From Skermanella mucosa (GTDB lineage Bacteria; Pseudomonadota; Alphaproteobacteria; Azospirillales; Azospirillaceae): a stretch of 64,000 nucleotides of DNA. Positions 8,348-18,635 of this stretch are shown in pieces. Below the pieces are notes generated by a model. It was not told where the DNA came from. It was given only the letters and a program-made list of their open reading frames with translations, and searched no databases. The stretch is taken from NCBI RefSeq assembly GCF_016765655.2, contig NZ_CP086106.1:5230501-5294500 (forward strand). The letters are read 5' to 3'. A program made the position numbers and the translations under genes. Position 1 is the first letter of the stretch, and every line of letters begins with the position of its first letter.

Positions 8348-9217
8348 TCAGCCGCCTCCCCGTTCGCGCCGGCTGAGAAAGGCCAGGCGCTCGAACAGGT
8401 GGACGTCCTGCTCGTTCTTCAGCAGGGCGCCGTGGAGCGGCGGGATCAGCTTCTTGGCGTCGCGGGTGCGCAGGGTTTCCGGCGACACGTCCTCGACCAT
8501 CAGCAGCTTGATCCAGTCCAGCAGCTCAGAGGTGCTGGGCTTCTTCTTGAGGCCGGGGGTCTCGCGGACTTCGTAGAACAGGGTGAGCGCTTCCCGCAGC
8601 AGGTCGCCCTTCAGGCCGGGATAATGGACTTCGACGATGCGCGTCATCGTCTCGGGGTCGGGAAAGCGGATATAGTGGAAGAAGCAGCGGCGCAGGAAGG
8701 CGTCCGGCAGTTCCTTCTCGTTGTTGGAGGTGATGATCACGACCGGCCGCCGATGCGCCTTCACCACCTGCCGGGTCTCGTAGACGAAGAACTCCATCCG
8801 GTCCAGTTCGAGCAGCAGGTCGTTGGGGAACTCGATATCCGCCTTGTCGATCTCGTCGATCAGCAGCACCGGCGCCTCCGGAGCGTCGAACGCCTCCCAC
8901 AGCTTGCCCTTGACGATGTAGTTGGCGATGTCGCGGACCCGCTCGTCGCCCAGCTGGCTGTCGCGCAGGCGGCTGACCGCGTCGTACTCGTACAGGCCCT
9001 GCTGAGCCTTGGTGGTGGACTTGATGTGCCACTGGATCAGCGGCCGGCCCAGCGCCCGCGCAATCTCCTCCGCCAGGATCGTCTTGCCGGTGCCGGGCTC
9101 GCCCTTGACCAGCAGCGGGCGCTGCAACGCCACCGCGGCGTTGACCGCCACCCGCAGGTCCTCGGTGGCGACATAGTTGTCGGTGCCGGTGAACTTCTTC
9201 GATTCAGGAGAGGTCAT
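8348..9217 (-). CDS. MoxR family AAA+ ATPase
   Basis: A 289-aa AAA+ protein with Walker A GEPGTGKT (residues 39-46), Walker B VLLIDEID (118-125), sensor-1 region PVVIITSNNEKELPDAFLRRC with Arg finger, and a C-terminal lid. This is the MoxR/CoxD subgroup that partners VWA proteins as a chaperone for metalloenzyme maturation or stress responses. The start ATG at 9217 sits one base past the alaS stop region (alaS ends at 9219), so the two are probably co-transcribed. The VWA partner follows after the broken coiled-coil gene. The specific client cannot be told from the sequence. Confidence 0.92.
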   Translation of the reverse strand: MTSPESKKFTGTDNYVATEDLRVAVNAAVALQRPLLVKGEPGTGKTILAEEIARALGRPLIQWHIKSTTKAQQGLYEYDAVSRLRDSQLGDERVRDIANYIVKGKLWEAFDAPEAPVLLIDEIDKADIEFPNDLLLELDRMEFFVYETRQVVKAHRRPVVIITSNNEKELPDAFLRRCFFHYIRFPDPETMTRIVEVHYPGLKGDLLREALTLFYEVRETPGLKKKPSTSELLDWIKLLMVEDVSPETLRTRDAKKLIPPLHGALLKNEQDVHLFERLAFLSRRERGGG

Positions 9218-9218
9218 C

Positions 9219-11879
9219 TCAGGCAGCTCCCGCCATGGCCTGCTCTATCGCCGCCACGGCGTCACCGGCGTTGGCGCCGTCGGGTCCGCCGGCCTGAGCC
9301 ATGTCGGGGCGGCCGCCGCCGCCCTTGCCGCCGACCGCCGCAGCACCGGCCTTGACCAGCTCGACCGCGCTGAAGCGGCCGGTCAGGTCCTCGGTCACCG
9401 CGACCACCAGCGACGCCTTGCCGTCATTGACCGCGACCAGCGCGATCACGCCGGAGCCGACCTGTTTCTTCATCTCGTCGGCCATCGGCTTCAGGTCCTT
9501 GGCGGGCATGCCGTCGAGCACGCGCGCGGCGAACTTGACGCCGGCGACCTCCTTCTCGCCGCCGCCGGCAGGGCCGGCTCCGCCGCCCATGGCGACCTGT
9601 CGGCGAAGGTCGGCAAGCTCCCGCTCCAGCCGGCGGCGCTCCTCGACCAGCGACGCGACGCGGGAGGGCACCTCGGCCGGCGTTGCCTTCAGGGCCGCGG
9701 CCGTCTGCTGGAGCAGGTGCTCCTGCTCGTTGAGGTAGGCCGCGGCGCCGGCGCCGGTCAGCGCCTCCACGCGGCGGACGCCGGCGGCCACCGCGCCCTC
9801 GCCGACGATCTTGAACAGGCCGATGTCGCCGGTGCGGCGGACATGGGTGCCGCCGCACAGCTCGATCGAGAACTCCTTGTTGGCGTCGGGATCGCGCCCG
9901 CCCATGGAGACGACCCGGACCTCGTCGCCGTACTTCTCGCCGAACAGAGCCATGGCACCCAGCTCGACCGCTTCCTGCGGGCTCATCAAGCGCGTCACCA
10001 CGTCGCTGTTGCCCAGGACCCGCCGGTTGACCTCCGCCTCGACCACGGCGATGTCCTCGGCGGTCAATCCCACCGGCTGGCTGATGTCGAAGCGCAGGCG
10101 TTCCGGCGCCACCAGCGAGCCCTTCTGGGTGACGTGCTCGCCCAGCCGGCGGCGCAACGCCTCGTGCAGCAGGTGGGTCGCGGAATGGTTCGCCCGGATC
10201 GCGGCGCGCCGGGCGGTATCGACCCGCAGCTCGACCACGTCGCCGACCGAGACCGCGCCCTTGGCGACCTTGGCCTGATGGACCCACAGCGCGCCCAGCT
10301 TCTTCTGCGTGTCGTAGACCGGCACCTCGGCGCCGTCGGCCGTGAACATCACGCCGCTGTCGCCGACCTGGCCGCCAGACTCGCCGTAGAAGGGGGTCTG
10401 GTTGACGATCACCTGGACGTCGGCCCCGGCCTCGGCCTTCTCAACCCGCTTGCCGTCGACGATCAGGGCCAGCACCTTGCCCTCGGCCACCTCGGTGTCG
10501 TAGCCCAGGAACTCGGTGGCGCCCAGCTCGTCGCGCAGCTCGAACCACAGGGTCTCGGTCGCGGCCTCGCCGGAACCGGCCCAGGCCTTGCGCGCTTCCG
10601 CCTTCTGCCGGCCCATGGCCTGGTTGAAGCCGTCGATGTCCACCGTGCGGTTGCGGCCGCGCAGCACGTCCTGGGTCAGGTCGACCGGGAAGCCGAAGGT
10701 GTCGTAGAGCTTGAACGCGACCTCGCCGGGCAGCGATCCGCCTTCGGGAATGCCGGCGGTCTCCTCGTCCAGCAGGCGGAGGCCGCGCTCCAGCGTCTGC
10801 TTGAACCGGGTCTCCTCCAGCTTCAGGGTCTCGGTGATCAGCGGCTGCGCCCGCACCAGTTCCGGATAATGCGTGCCCATCAGCTGGACCAGCGCCGGGA
10901 CCAGCCGGTACATCAGGGGCTCCTTGCAGCCGATGATGTGCGCGTGCCGCATGGCGCGGCGCATGATCCGGCGCAGGACGTAGCCGCGCCCCTCGTTGGA
11001 CGGCAGGACGCCGTCGGCGATCAGGAACGAGGTCGAGCGCAGATGGTCGGCGATGACCCGGTGGGAGACCGCGTGCGGGCCGTCGGCCGCGACCTTGGTG
11101 GCGTCGGCCGAGGCCAGGATCAGCGTGCGCAGCAGGTCGATGTCGTAATTGTCGTGCTTGCCCTGGAGCACCGCCGCCAGCCGCTCCAGGCCCATGCCGG
11201 TGTCGATCGAGGGCTTGGGCAGGTCGATCCGACGGTCGGGCGTCACCTGCTCGTACTGCATGAACACGAGGTTCCAGATCTCGATGAAACGGTCGCCGTC
11301 CTGGTCGGCGCTGCCCGGCGGGCCGCCGGCCACCGCCGGGCCGTGGTCATAGAAGATCTCGGAGCAGGGGCCGCACGGGCCGGTGTCGCCCATGCGCCAG
11401 AAATTGTCGTCGGTCGGAATGCGGATGATCCTGCCGTCGTCCAGGCCGGCGATCTTCCGCCACAGGGCGGCCGCCTCTTCGTCGGAGGAGTGGACGGTGA
11501 CCAGCAGCTTGTCCGCCGGAAGCCCGTACTCCTTCGTGATCAGGTTCCAGGCATGCTCGATGGCGCCATCCTTGAAGTAGTCGCCGAACGAGAAATTGCC
11601 GAGCATCTCGAAAAAGGTATGGTGCCGGGCGGTGTAGCCGACATTGTCCAGGTCGTTGTGCTTGCCGCCCGCGCGCACGCATTTCTGGCTGGTGGTCGCC
11701 CGGGAATAGGGGCGCGCCTCGGCCCCGGTGAAGACGTTCTTGAACTGCACCATGCCGGCGTTGGTGAACATCAGCGTCGGGTCGTTGCGCGGCACCAGCG
11801 GGCTGGAGTCCACGATCTGGTGCCCTTGGCTGGCGAAATAGTTCAGGAAGGTGGCGCGGATGTCGTTGGCGGTCTGCAT
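9219..11879 (-). CDS. alaS: Alanyl-tRNA synthetase
   Basis: An 886-aa class II synthetase of normal length. The N-terminal catalytic core has [35 protein letters not shown] and [15 protein letters not shown]. The editing domain has [12 protein letters not shown] (HxxxH) and [13 protein letters not shown] (zinc Cys/His), which removes mischarged Ser and Gly. The C-terminal oligomerisation/C-Ala part is Gly-rich ([15 protein letters not shown]), as usual. It charges tRNA-Ala with alanine. The ATG at 11879 ([11 protein letters not shown]) matches the family start; a GTG at 11948 with upstream GGGG is in frame and would add 23 residues. It lies downstream of recA, separated by the recA terminator. 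Confidence 0.96.
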   Translation of the reverse strand: MQTANDIRATFLNYFASQGHQIVDSSPLVPRNDPTLMFTNAGMVQFKNVFTGAEARPYSRATTSQKCVRAGGKHNDLDNVGYTARHHTFFEMLGNFSFGDYFKDGAIEHAWNLITKEYGLPADKLLVTVHSSDEEAAALWRKIAGLDDGRIIRIPTDDNFWRMGDTGPCGPCSEIFYDHGPAVAGGPPGSADQDGDRFIEIWNLVFMQYEQVTPDRRIDLPKPSIDTGMGLERLAAVLQGKHDNYDIDLLRTLILASADATKVAADGPHAVSHRVIADHLRSTSFLIADGVLPSNEGRGYVLRRIMRRAMRHAHIIGCKEPLMYRLVPALVQLMGTHYPELVRAQPLITETLKLEETRFKQTLERGLRLLDEETAGIPEGGSLPGEVAFKLYDTFGFPVDLTQDVLRGRNRTVDIDGFNQAMGRQKAEARKAWAGSGEAATETLWFELRDELGATEFLGYDTEVAEGKVLALIVDGKRVEKAEAGADVQVIVNQTPFYGESGGQVGDSGVMFTADGAEVPVYDTQKKLGALWVHQAKVAKGAVSVGDVVELRVDTARRAAIRANHSATHLLHEALRRRLGEHVTQKGSLVAPERLRFDISQPVGLTAEDIAVVEAEVNRRVLGNSDVVTRLMSPQEAVELGAMALFGEKYGDEVRVVSMGGRDPDANKEFSIELCGGTHVRRTGDIGLFKIVGEGAVAAGVRRVEALTGAGAAAYLNEQEHLLQQTAAALKATPAEVPSRVASLVEERRRLERELADLRRQVAMGGGAGPAGGGEKEVAGVKFAARVLDGMPAKDLKPMADEMKKQVGSGVIALVAVNDGKASLVVAVTEDLTGRFSAVELVKAGAAAVGGKGGGGRPDMAQAGGPDGANAGDAVAAIEQAMAGAA

Positions 11880-12038
11880 GATGGCGCTCGGTTCCCAGGA
11901 CGCAGGTATGGTGCGGCCCGTCTTCTGTTCAAAGGTTTCGGCCGACACGGGTTTCCCCTGCTTGTACCGTGCCGGCGGGGCCGATGTCCACCGATGCTGC
12001 GGAAGCCCCGGGGGAAGCCCCGGGCAATGCCCAAACGG

Positions 12039-12074
12039 AAAAGCCGCGCGGTCCCGAAGGTCCGCGCGGCTTTT
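12039..12074 (-). terminator. Rho-independent terminator after recA
   Basis: A 13-bp perfect stem (AAAAGCCGCGCGG 12039-12051 with CCGCGCGGCTTTT 12062-12074) with a 10-nt loop. It is symmetrical with A and T ends, so it could act in both directions. It lies 28 bp after the recA stop. Confidence 0.88.
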
Positions 12075-12101
12075 CCGGTGCAGGATATGACGGCGGACCG
12101 A

Positions 12102-13178
12102 TCAGTCCGGGCTGCTGGCCTCGCCGTCGGCTTCCGGCGTTCCCATCATGGCGTTGGCCACCAGGCCGGCGTTGGCGCGGATCTTGGCCTCGATGGAGTC
12201 GGCCACCTCGGTGTTCTGGCGCAGGAAGTTCTTGGCGTTCTCGCGGCCCTGGCCGATGCGCTGGCCCTCGTAGCTGAACCAGGAACCCGACTTCTCGACC
12301 ACGTTGGCCTGGACGCCGAGGTCGAGCAGCTCGCCCACCTTGGACACGCCCTCGCCGTACATGATGTCGAACTCGACCACCCGGAACGGCGGGGCCATCT
12401 TGTTCTTGACCACCTTCACGCGGGTCTGGTTGCCGACCACGTTCTCCCGGTCCTTGATCGCACCGATGCGGCGGATGTCGAGGCGGACCGAGGCGTAGAA
12501 CTTCAGCGCGTTGCCGCCGGTCGTGGTTTCCGGGTTGCCGAACATGACGCCGATCTTCAACCGGATCTGGTTGATGAAGATGACGGTGGTGTGCGACTTG
12601 GAGATCGAGCCGGTCAGCTTGCGGAGCGCCTGGCTCATCAGCCGGGCGTGCAGGCCGACGTGGCTGTCGCCCATCTCGCCTTCCAGCTCGGCACGGGGCA
12701 CCAGGGCCGCGACGCTGTCGACCACCAGCACGTCGATGGCACCCGAGCGAACCAGCGTGTCGGTGATCTCGAGCGCCTGCTCGCCGGCGTCGGGCTGCGA
12801 GATCAGGAGCTCGTCCACGTCGACGCCCAGCTTGCGGGCATAGCCGGGATCGAGTGCGTGCTCGGCATCGACGAAGGCGCAGGTGCCGCCGTTCTTCTGG
12901 GCCTGGGCGATGGCATGGAGCGCCAGGGTCGTCTTGCCCGAGCTTTCCGGGCCGTAGATCTCGACGATGCGGCCGCGCGGCAGGCCGCCGATGCCGAGCG
13001 CGATGTCGAGGCCGAGCGAACCGGTCGAGACGACCTCGGCCTCCGTCGGAACTTCGCGGGCACCGAGCTTCATGATGGAGCCCTTGCCGAACGCGCGTTC
13101 GATCTGACCGAGGGCCGCGTCTAGTGCCTTTTGCTTATCCATGGGACTTTCAACCAAACGCAAGGGTGCGGACGACAT
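12102..13178 (-). CDS. recA: Recombinase RecA
   Basis: A 358-aa RecA with [24 protein letters not shown], Walker A GPESSGKT (residues 76-83), the [15 protein letters not shown] and [16 protein letters not shown] blocks, L2-type loop region [20 protein letters not shown], and a short acidic C-tail. It binds single-stranded DNA, drives strand exchange and triggers LexA self-cleavage. The start at 13178 ([16 protein letters not shown]) agrees with related alphaproteobacterial RecA proteins; the internal ATG at 13142 is an alternative. A LexA box lies about 90 bp upstream, and a terminator follows. Confidence 0.98.
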   Translation of the reverse strand: MSSAPLRLVESPMDKQKALDAALGQIERAFGKGSIMKLGAREVPTEAEVVSTGSLGLDIALGIGGLPRGRIVEIYGPESSGKTTLALHAIAQAQKNGGTCAFVDAEHALDPGYARKLGVDVDELLISQPDAGEQALEITDTLVRSGAIDVLVVDSVAALVPRAELEGEMGDSHVGLHARLMSQALRKLTGSISKSHTTVIFINQIRLKIGVMFGNPETTTGGNALKFYASVRLDIRRIGAIKDRENVVGNQTRVKVVKNKMAPPFRVVEFDIMYGEGVSKVGELLDLGVQANVVEKSGSWFSYEGQRIGQGRENAKNFLRQNTEVADSIEAKIRANAGLVANAMMGTPEADGEASSPD

Positions 13179-13267
13179 GCTGGGGCCCCTCTTCTCTCAT
13201 ACGGTCGGCAGGAGTGCAACGTGAAGAGAATGTACTCTTTTCGTTCTCTTCTGCCAAGGGGCAATCG

Positions 13268-13282
13268 GAACATAGAGGGAAC
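13268..13282 (-). promoter_or_regulatory. LexA (SOS) box upstream of recA
   Basis: The plus strand reads GAACATAGAGGGAAC; on the minus strand this is GTTC-N7-GTTC, the alphaproteobacterial LexA operator, with no mismatch. It is 90 nt upstream of the recA ATG at 13178, as expected for SOS control of recA. Confidence 0.82.
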
Positions 13283-13350
13283 AAACCACCTGTCCCCCGT
13301 TCCGCAGCCGTACGGAGGAACCCGTTATGTGGAGACCGCCGCGGCCCGCG

Positions 13351-16020
13351 TCACCCGTCGCGCAGGACCTCCTTCACCTTGCCGGCGAGCTGCTTGAGGC
13401 TGAACGGCTTGGGCAGGAAATGGATATGCTCGCCGGCGTCGATCTGGTCGCGGAACTTGTCCTCGGTATAGCCGGAGATGAAGATCACCTTCATCTCCGG
13501 CCGTTTGTCGCGGACGTGCCGGATCAGGGTGGGTCCGTCCATGTGGGGCATCACCACGTCGCTGACCAGCAGGTCGACACGGTTCGACTCGGAGTTCAGC
13601 AGGCTGAGCGCCGCTTCGCCGCTGCGGGCCTCGAGCACCTGATAACCCTTGTTGCGGAGCGCCCGGGCGCTGAACACGCGCACGGCGTCCTCGTCCTCGA
13701 CCAGCAGGATGGTCCCGGTCCCGGTCAAGTCCCCGGCCGACCGCTCCCGGGCCTCGCTCTCGGCTTCGGCCGTGGCGCCGGCGGCCTTGGCCGACTGGTG
13801 GCGCGGCAGGTATATGGTGAACTTGGCGCCCTCCCCCGGGGCGCTGTCGACGAAGATGAAGCCGCCGGTCTGGCGCACGATGCCGTACACGGTGGACAGG
13901 CCGAGGCCGGTGCCGGAACCGACCTCCTTGGTGGAGAAGAACGGCTCGAAGATGCGGGCGAGGTTTTCCTTGGGAATCCCGATACCGGTGTCCGACACCT
14001 CGATCGCGACATACTCGCCGGGAGGCATCTCCTCGTGCTCGCGGCGGGTCGGGCCGTCGGTCGAGACGTTGCTGGTCTGTATGGTCAGCCGTCCGCCACC
14101 CGACATGGCGTCGCGGGCGTTGACGGCGAGATTGATGATGACCTGTTCGAGCTGGCCCTGGTCGACCTTGATCAGGCCCAGGTCGCGGCCATGGGTCATC
14201 TTCAGCTCGATGTTCTCGCCGATCAGCCGGCGCAGCAGGTTCGACAGCTCGGCCAGCACGTCGGTGATATTGAGCACGCGCGGCTGCAGCGTCTGCTGGC
14301 GCGAGAAGGCCAGCAGCTGGCGCACCAGGTTGGCCGCCCTGTTGGCGTTCTGCTTGATCTGCATGATGTCGCTGAACGACTGGTCGCCCGGCTTGTGCCG
14401 GAGCAGCAGCAGGTCGCAGAAGCCGATCATCGCCGTCAGGAGGTTGTTGAAGTCGTGGGCCACGCCGCCCGCGAGCTGGCCGATCGCCTGCATCTTCTGG
14501 CTCTGGGCGAACTGCGCCTCCAGGCTCTTCTGCTCGGTCAGGTCGATGAAGTGCAGGATCATTCCGGAGCCGGAACCCGCCCCGGCATCCCCGCTCCCTG
14601 ATCCATTGGCCGATCCATTGCCCGACCCGCCGGCCATCCGGCGGGCATAGAGCTGCGCCATCTTCTTGTCCCGGCCCAGGGCGCGCAGGTTCACCTCGAA
14701 AGGAGCGATCATATCGGAACCGGACTTGATCTGCTCCAGGCGGGCGACCACCGTGGACCGCTCGCCCGCGCTGAACAGTTCGGCCAGGGGGCATCCCATG
14801 ATGCTGCGCAGCGGACGGCCGACCATGGTCAGGAAAGCCTGGTTGCATTCCGCCAGCCTGCCGCCCTCGTCGATCAGGGCGATGCCGATCGGCGCCTCCT
14901 CGAAGAAGCTCTGGAAGCGCTGTTCCGAAAGGTGCAGCGCCTCGCGCCATTCCCGCTCGGGCGTCAGGTCCCGCACCACGGAGCGGGTCCGCAGCGACCG
15001 GCCATCGCCCGACGCCACCACGGTCTGGACGACCGAGGCCTGGAACCGCCGCCCCCCGAGACCCTTCATGGTCACGTCGCCGCCGCTCTCGGCACCGGCG
15101 AACGGGCTGTGGGCCGCCGACGGGCTTGGCGGCGGTTCGGCCAGGACATCGTGCAGCCTGACCGAACCGCCGACCAGGTCGGCCGGCGTGCAGCCGAGCC
15201 ATTCGGCCAGGGTGGCGTTGGCGTACAGGAAGCGGCCGTCCTGGTCGACCGAATAGAAGCCGATCGGCGCACTGCCCATGAAATCGGACAGGTTCGCCTG
15301 TTCGTCACGCAACTGCTGTTCGGCCCGCTTGCGTTCGGTGATGTCCTCCACCACCCACTTGACCAGCTTCTCCCCAGAGCCGGGGCCGACCCCGGCCGGG
15401 TCCGCATCGGCCAGCGGCATCACCCGGACCAGGAGCCAGGAGCGGCCCGGCCCGAGGGACAATTCGGCGGAGGCCCCGTCGCCGCGCAGCGCCGCCTCGA
15501 CCAGCCCGCGGAAGCGGGAGGCCATGTCCGGAGCCTGATCGAAACGGAGCCGGAGCGATTCGAGCGGGTCCTTGCCGGCCGCGCCGGCCAGATGGCGGAA
15601 GGCGGCGTTGACCTGCACGACGCGGCCGTCACGGCCGGAGATCATGCGCCCCACGGCACCGGCCTGGAAGGCGCTGGCCAGCATCGCCCGCTCGACGTCG
15701 GCCTGCCCCCGGCCCGACGCCTGGAGCGACGAGATCCGCCTCGCCAGCACGGCGCCGCCGGCGGCCAGCAGGACGAACATGCCGCCGCTCAGGGCCACGG
15801 GATCGGTCACGATGCCCCCTGCCGCCAAGCCCAGCCCCGCGGCGCCGATCGCCGCCAGCCCGCCCGCCCCGACGAACGCGGTCCGGGTAAGGACGCCGTC
15901 GCGCGACGGCTTCTCCCCGGCGGACAGCCTCGGCCCCGCGAGGTCGAGGGCGGATGAAGAAACCTGCTCCTGCACTGCTGCCCCATGCCAATGATTACGT
16001 ATCGATCCTACTACCTGCAT
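13351..16020 (-). CDS. cckA: Hybrid sensor histidine kinase CckA
   Basis: An 889-aa protein. It has two membrane segments (about residues 46-68 and 74-94), then three PAS-like regions (about 113-200, 245-330, 360-480), a dimerisation/phosphoacceptor domain with the signature GGVAHDFNNLLTAMIGFCDLLL (His522), an ATPase domain with INLAVNARDAM, DTGIGIPKENL and GSGTGLGLSTVYG, and a C-terminal receiver with SDVVMPHMDG (Asp821) and ISGYTEDKFRDQ. The HDFNNLL-type H-box with a fused receiver is typical of CckA, which passes phosphate through ChpT to CtrA and CpdR. It starts 20 bp after the flhB stop in the same direction, so it is probably read from the flagellar export operon. The third PAS region makes it larger than Caulobacter CckA. 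Confidence 0.9.
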   Translation of the reverse strand: MQVVGSIRNHWHGAAVQEQVSSSALDLAGPRLSAGEKPSRDGVLTRTAFVGAGGLAAIGAAGLGLAAGGIVTDPVALSGGMFVLLAAGGAVLARRISSLQASGRGQADVERAMLASAFQAGAVGRMISGRDGRVVQVNAAFRHLAGAAGKDPLESLRLRFDQAPDMASRFRGLVEAALRGDGASAELSLGPGRSWLLVRVMPLADADPAGVGPGSGEKLVKWVVEDITERKRAEQQLRDEQANLSDFMGSAPIGFYSVDQDGRFLYANATLAEWLGCTPADLVGGSVRLHDVLAEPPPSPSAAHSPFAGAESGGDVTMKGLGGRRFQASVVQTVVASGDGRSLRTRSVVRDLTPEREWREALHLSEQRFQSFFEEAPIGIALIDEGGRLAECNQAFLTMVGRPLRSIMGCPLAELFSAGERSTVVARLEQIKSGSDMIAPFEVNLRALGRDKKMAQLYARRMAGGSGNGSANGSGSGDAGAGSGSGMILHFIDLTEQKSLEAQFAQSQKMQAIGQLAGGVAHDFNNLLTAMIGFCDLLLLRHKPGDQSFSDIMQIKQNANRAANLVRQLLAFSRQQTLQPRVLNITDVLAELSNLLRRLIGENIELKMTHGRDLGLIKVDQGQLEQVIINLAVNARDAMSGGGRLTIQTSNVSTDGPTRREHEEMPPGEYVAIEVSDTGIGIPKENLARIFEPFFSTKEVGSGTGLGLSTVYGIVRQTGGFIFVDSAPGEGAKFTIYLPRHQSAKAAGATAEAESEARERSAGDLTGTGTILLVEDEDAVRVFSARALRNKGYQVLEARSGEAALSLLNSESNRVDLLVSDVVMPHMDGPTLIRHVRDKRPEMKVIFISGYTEDKFRDQIDAGEHIHFLPKPFSLKQLAGKVKEVLRDG

Positions 16021-16040
16021 GCGTTCCGCGCGAGGAACGG

Positions 16041-17117
16041 TTACCGTCCCGAGAAGCGATTTTTGAGCTTGAACACGTAGGATATGACCTCCGCCATGGC
16101 TTTGTAATGTTCCGGCGGAATCTCCTGGTCGATTTCCACGGCGGCATAGAGGGCGCGCGCCAGCGGCGGGTTCTCGACCAGCGGAATATCGTGCTCCCGG
16201 GCGATCTCGCGGATCTTGGCGGCGACGGCGTCGGCGCCCTTGGCCAGCACGACCGGCGCCGCCATGGCCGACTGGTCGTATTTCAGGGCGACCGCGAAGT
16301 GGGTCGGGTTGGTCACCACCACGTCGGCGCGCGGGACGGCCTGCATCATGCGCCGCCGCGCCTTGTCGAAGCGCAACTGGCGCAGGCGTCCCTTGACGAT
16401 CGGGTCGCCTTCCTGCTGCTTGAACTCCTCCTTCACGTCATGCTTGGTCATCCGCATCTTCTTGGTGTACTCGAACCGCTGATAGAAGAAGTCGGCCATG
16501 GCCACGAAGAGCATGATGATCGTGACCCACAGGAAGAGCTTGACCACGAGGTACTGGGTCTCGGCCAGCAGCAGGTCCATGGGCATGCCGGCATAGTGCT
16601 CGACGCCGGTGATCACCGGCGTCAGGACGATCGCGCACACCACGCCGACCACCGCCATCTTCACGAAGCCCTTGACCAGTTCCAGGCTGTTCTGCATCGA
16701 GAACAGCCTCATGAAGGCGGGAAGCGGGTTCAGCTTGGTGAAATCCGGCTTCATCTTCTCGGCGGTGACCAGCCATCCGATCTGGAGAATCGTGCCCAGC
16801 ACGCCGGCCGCCGCCATGATGATCACCGGCACCAGGATCGCCAGCAGGGCCGTCAACACGGTATCGGCCAGGATCAGGCCGATCATTCCCTGGTCGAGCC
16901 GCTCGGTGCCGGCCCGCTCGAAGAAGCCCACCAGCGCGTCGCTCAGCCTCCGGATCGACGCCGGCGCGGCGAGGGAAACCACCACCAAGCCGCCGAGCAG
17001 CATCAGCCAGTTCTTGGCCTCCTGGCTCATCGGAACGTTGCCCTTCTCGCGGGCGTCGCTCAGCTTTTTTCCGGTCGGGTCTTCCGTTTTGGAGGCGTCA
17101 TCATCCTCCTCGGCCAT
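16041..17117 (-). CDS. flhB: Flagellar export apparatus protein FlhB
   Basis: A 358-aa membrane protein of the flagellar type III export gate. The N-terminus EDPTGKKLSDAREKGNVPMSQE is diagnostic. Four hydrophobic segments follow, then a cytoplasmic domain with the autocleavage site NPTH (residues 270-273, in VVTNPTHFAVALKY), which switches export from rod/hook to filament substrates. The start at 17117 is chosen because GGAGGTGCCG lies right before the ATG; the longer frame to 17147 has no support. It is last in flgB-flgC-fliE-fliQ-fliR-flhB and leads into cckA. Confidence 0.97.
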   Translation of the reverse strand: MAEEDDDASKTEDPTGKKLSDAREKGNVPMSQEAKNWLMLLGGLVVVSLAAPASIRRLSDALVGFFERAGTERLDQGMIGLILADTVLTALLAILVPVIIMAAAGVLGTILQIGWLVTAEKMKPDFTKLNPLPAFMRLFSMQNSLELVKGFVKMAVVGVVCAIVLTPVITGVEHYAGMPMDLLLAETQYLVVKLFLWVTIIMLFVAMADFFYQRFEYTKKMRMTKHDVKEEFKQQEGDPIVKGRLRQLRFDKARRRMMQAVPRADVVVTNPTHFAVALKYDQSAMAAPVVLAKGADAVAAKIREIAREHDIPLVENPPLARALYAAVEIDQEIPPEHYKAMAEVISYVFKLKNRFSGR

Positions 17118-17189
17118 CGGCACCTCCGAGCAGCCAAGGCATGCCACCGGTCATTTCGAAACCGGGACGACCGCATGTCCGGGGCGGGC

Positions 17190-17966
17190 TCAGCCGAGCA
17201 ATCCTATCAGGGTGTCCTGGACCGTCCGCAGCCAGAACAGCATGGTCGCCGAGATGACGATCGCGAACAGCGCCAGGCCAAGGGCGACCTGCCCGCCCAT
17301 GATCACGGCGAAGGCCTGGAACTGCGGCATCATCTTCTGGAGCAGGCCGACAGCCAGGTTGAACATGATGCCGACCGCCAGGAAGGGTGCGGCCATCTGG
17401 GCGCCGATCGCGAAGCTCTGTCCGACCATCTTCGTGGTCATTTCGGCGAAGTCGCCCATCGGCAGGGCGGCGCCGGGGACGAACACCTCGTAGCTCCCGA
17501 CCACGGCGAGGATCAGGAGATGGTCAAGGTCGGTGACGAACAGCAGGACGACGCCGATATAGCCCATGTAGGCGCCGATCAGGGTGCCCTGGGACGCCAG
17601 CGCCGGATTGAACATGAAGGCGTTGGACAGGCCGATCTGCATGGAGATCAGGGTCCCGGCCGTATCCAGCGCCGCCGTCAGCAGCCGCGTGATGGTGCCG
17701 AGGAAGACCCCGATGAAGCCCTCCTTCACGATCAGCACGGTCATCCCCAGGGAGCCCGCGGGAACCGGCGGCAGCATGGGCATCAGGATCGGCTGGACCA
17801 CCACGGTGATGGCAAGCGCCAGGAGCAACCGGATGCGGGCGGAAACATAGGCGTCGCCGAAGCCCGGCAGCAGCATGAAGGCGGTGCCGAGCCGCGAGAA
17901 GATCACCATGAAGGCGTAGATCTGTCCGGTCAGCGCCTCGTTCAGGCTCAGCAGTTCCATCGGCAT
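17190..17966 (-). CDS. fliR: Flagellar export apparatus protein FliR
   Basis: A 258-aa integral membrane protein with about six hydrophobic segments. Conserved FliR landmarks are FSRLGTAFMLLPGFGDAYVSARIRLLLALAI near the N-terminus, GFIGVFLGTITRLL and the FNPALASQGTLIGAYMG region. It forms the export gate with FliP and FliQ. The ATG at 17966 follows the fliQ stop by only 4 nt, which implies translational coupling; MEL at the third codon is an alternative start. Confidence 0.95.
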   Translation of the reverse strand: MPMELLSLNEALTGQIYAFMVIFSRLGTAFMLLPGFGDAYVSARIRLLLALAITVVVQPILMPMLPPVPAGSLGMTVLIVKEGFIGVFLGTITRLLTAALDTAGTLISMQIGLSNAFMFNPALASQGTLIGAYMGYIGVVLLFVTDLDHLLILAVVGSYEVFVPGAALPMGDFAEMTTKMVGQSFAIGAQMAAPFLAVGIMFNLAVGLLQKMMPQFQAFAVIMGGQVALGLALFAIVISATMLFWLRTVQDTLIGLLG

Positions 17967-17970
17967 GGGA

Positions 17971-18243
17971 TCATGTGGCTCCCATGCCGATGATCCGGTC
18001 GGCCAACTGCTGGGTGAAGGTTATCAGGGTCGACAGCATGAATGGCATCAGCAGCAGCAGGGCGCCGAACACCAGGACCACCTTGGGAACGAAGGTCAGC
18101 GTCATCTCCTGGATCTGCGTCAGCGCCTGGAACAGGGAGATCGCCAGCCCGACGACCAGCGTCAGGATCATGATCGGGCCGCCGATCTTCAGCGTCACGA
18201 CGATCGATTCGCGGACGACCTCCATCACGTCGGTCTCGTTCAT
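17971..18243 (-). CDS. fliQ: Flagellar export apparatus protein FliQ
   Basis: A 90-aa protein with two membrane segments. ESIVVTLKIGGPIMILTLVVGLAISLFQALTQIQEMTLTFVPK is the classic FliQ signature, including the QALTQIQE turn and the LTFVPK end. It is part of the FliP5-FliQ4-FliR1 export gate. Length is normal. It follows fliE by 33 bp and couples to fliR. Confidence 0.96.
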   Translation of the reverse strand: MNETDVMEVVRESIVVTLKIGGPIMILTLVVGLAISLFQALTQIQEMTLTFVPKVVLVFGALLLLMPFMLSTLITFTQQLADRIIGMGAT

Positions 18244-18276
18244 GGGCCAGGCACCGGCTTCGGCTTCGGGGAAGGC

Positions 18277-18582
18277 TCAGATCGGCATCCGCAGGATTTC
18301 CTGGTAGGCCTGCACCACCTTGTCCCGCACGCTGGTCGCCGTCTGCAGGGTCAGTTCGGCGTTGGTCACCGCGGTGATCACCTCGGTCAGGTCGGCCTTG
18401 CCGACGACGGCGGCGGCGCTGACCTGCTCGCTCCGGTGAAGCTGGCCGATGCCGGTCTCCGCCGCCTCCCGGACGAAGGTCGCGAAGGACGGGCCAGCGT
18501 CGCGCGGCGCCATGCCCGGCGTGGTGCCGGTGGCGGCCATCTTGGCATAGGCGTTGACGGCGTTGGCGACGGTGGCGACCAT
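18277..18582 (-). CDS. fliE: Flagellar hook-basal body protein FliE
   Basis: A 101-aa protein with the FliE C-terminal helix (LTEVITAVTNAELTLQTATSVRDKVVQAYQEILRMPI), which packs inside the MS ring and links the export gate to the proximal rod. The N-terminal part is shorter and variable (FATFVREAAETGIGQLHRSEQ). It sits between flgC and fliQ in the usual alphaproteobacterial order. Confidence 0.95.
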   Translation of the reverse strand: MVATVANAVNAYAKMAATGTTPGMAPRDAGPSFATFVREAAETGIGQLHRSEQVSAAAVVGKADLTEVITAVTNAELTLQTATSVRDKVVQAYQEILRMPI

Positions 18583-18635
18583 GATTCAGGCTCCGGGCAA
18601 GGTCAGGTGATCAGTGGCGGACCGGCAAGGGCGGA

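Noticed and set aside
9177-13124. A 1,315-codon open frame antisense to alaS and recA
   Set aside because: It is the mirror of two highly conserved minus-strand genes in GC-rich DNA; its peptide is His/Asp/Arg/Gly-rich with no domain.
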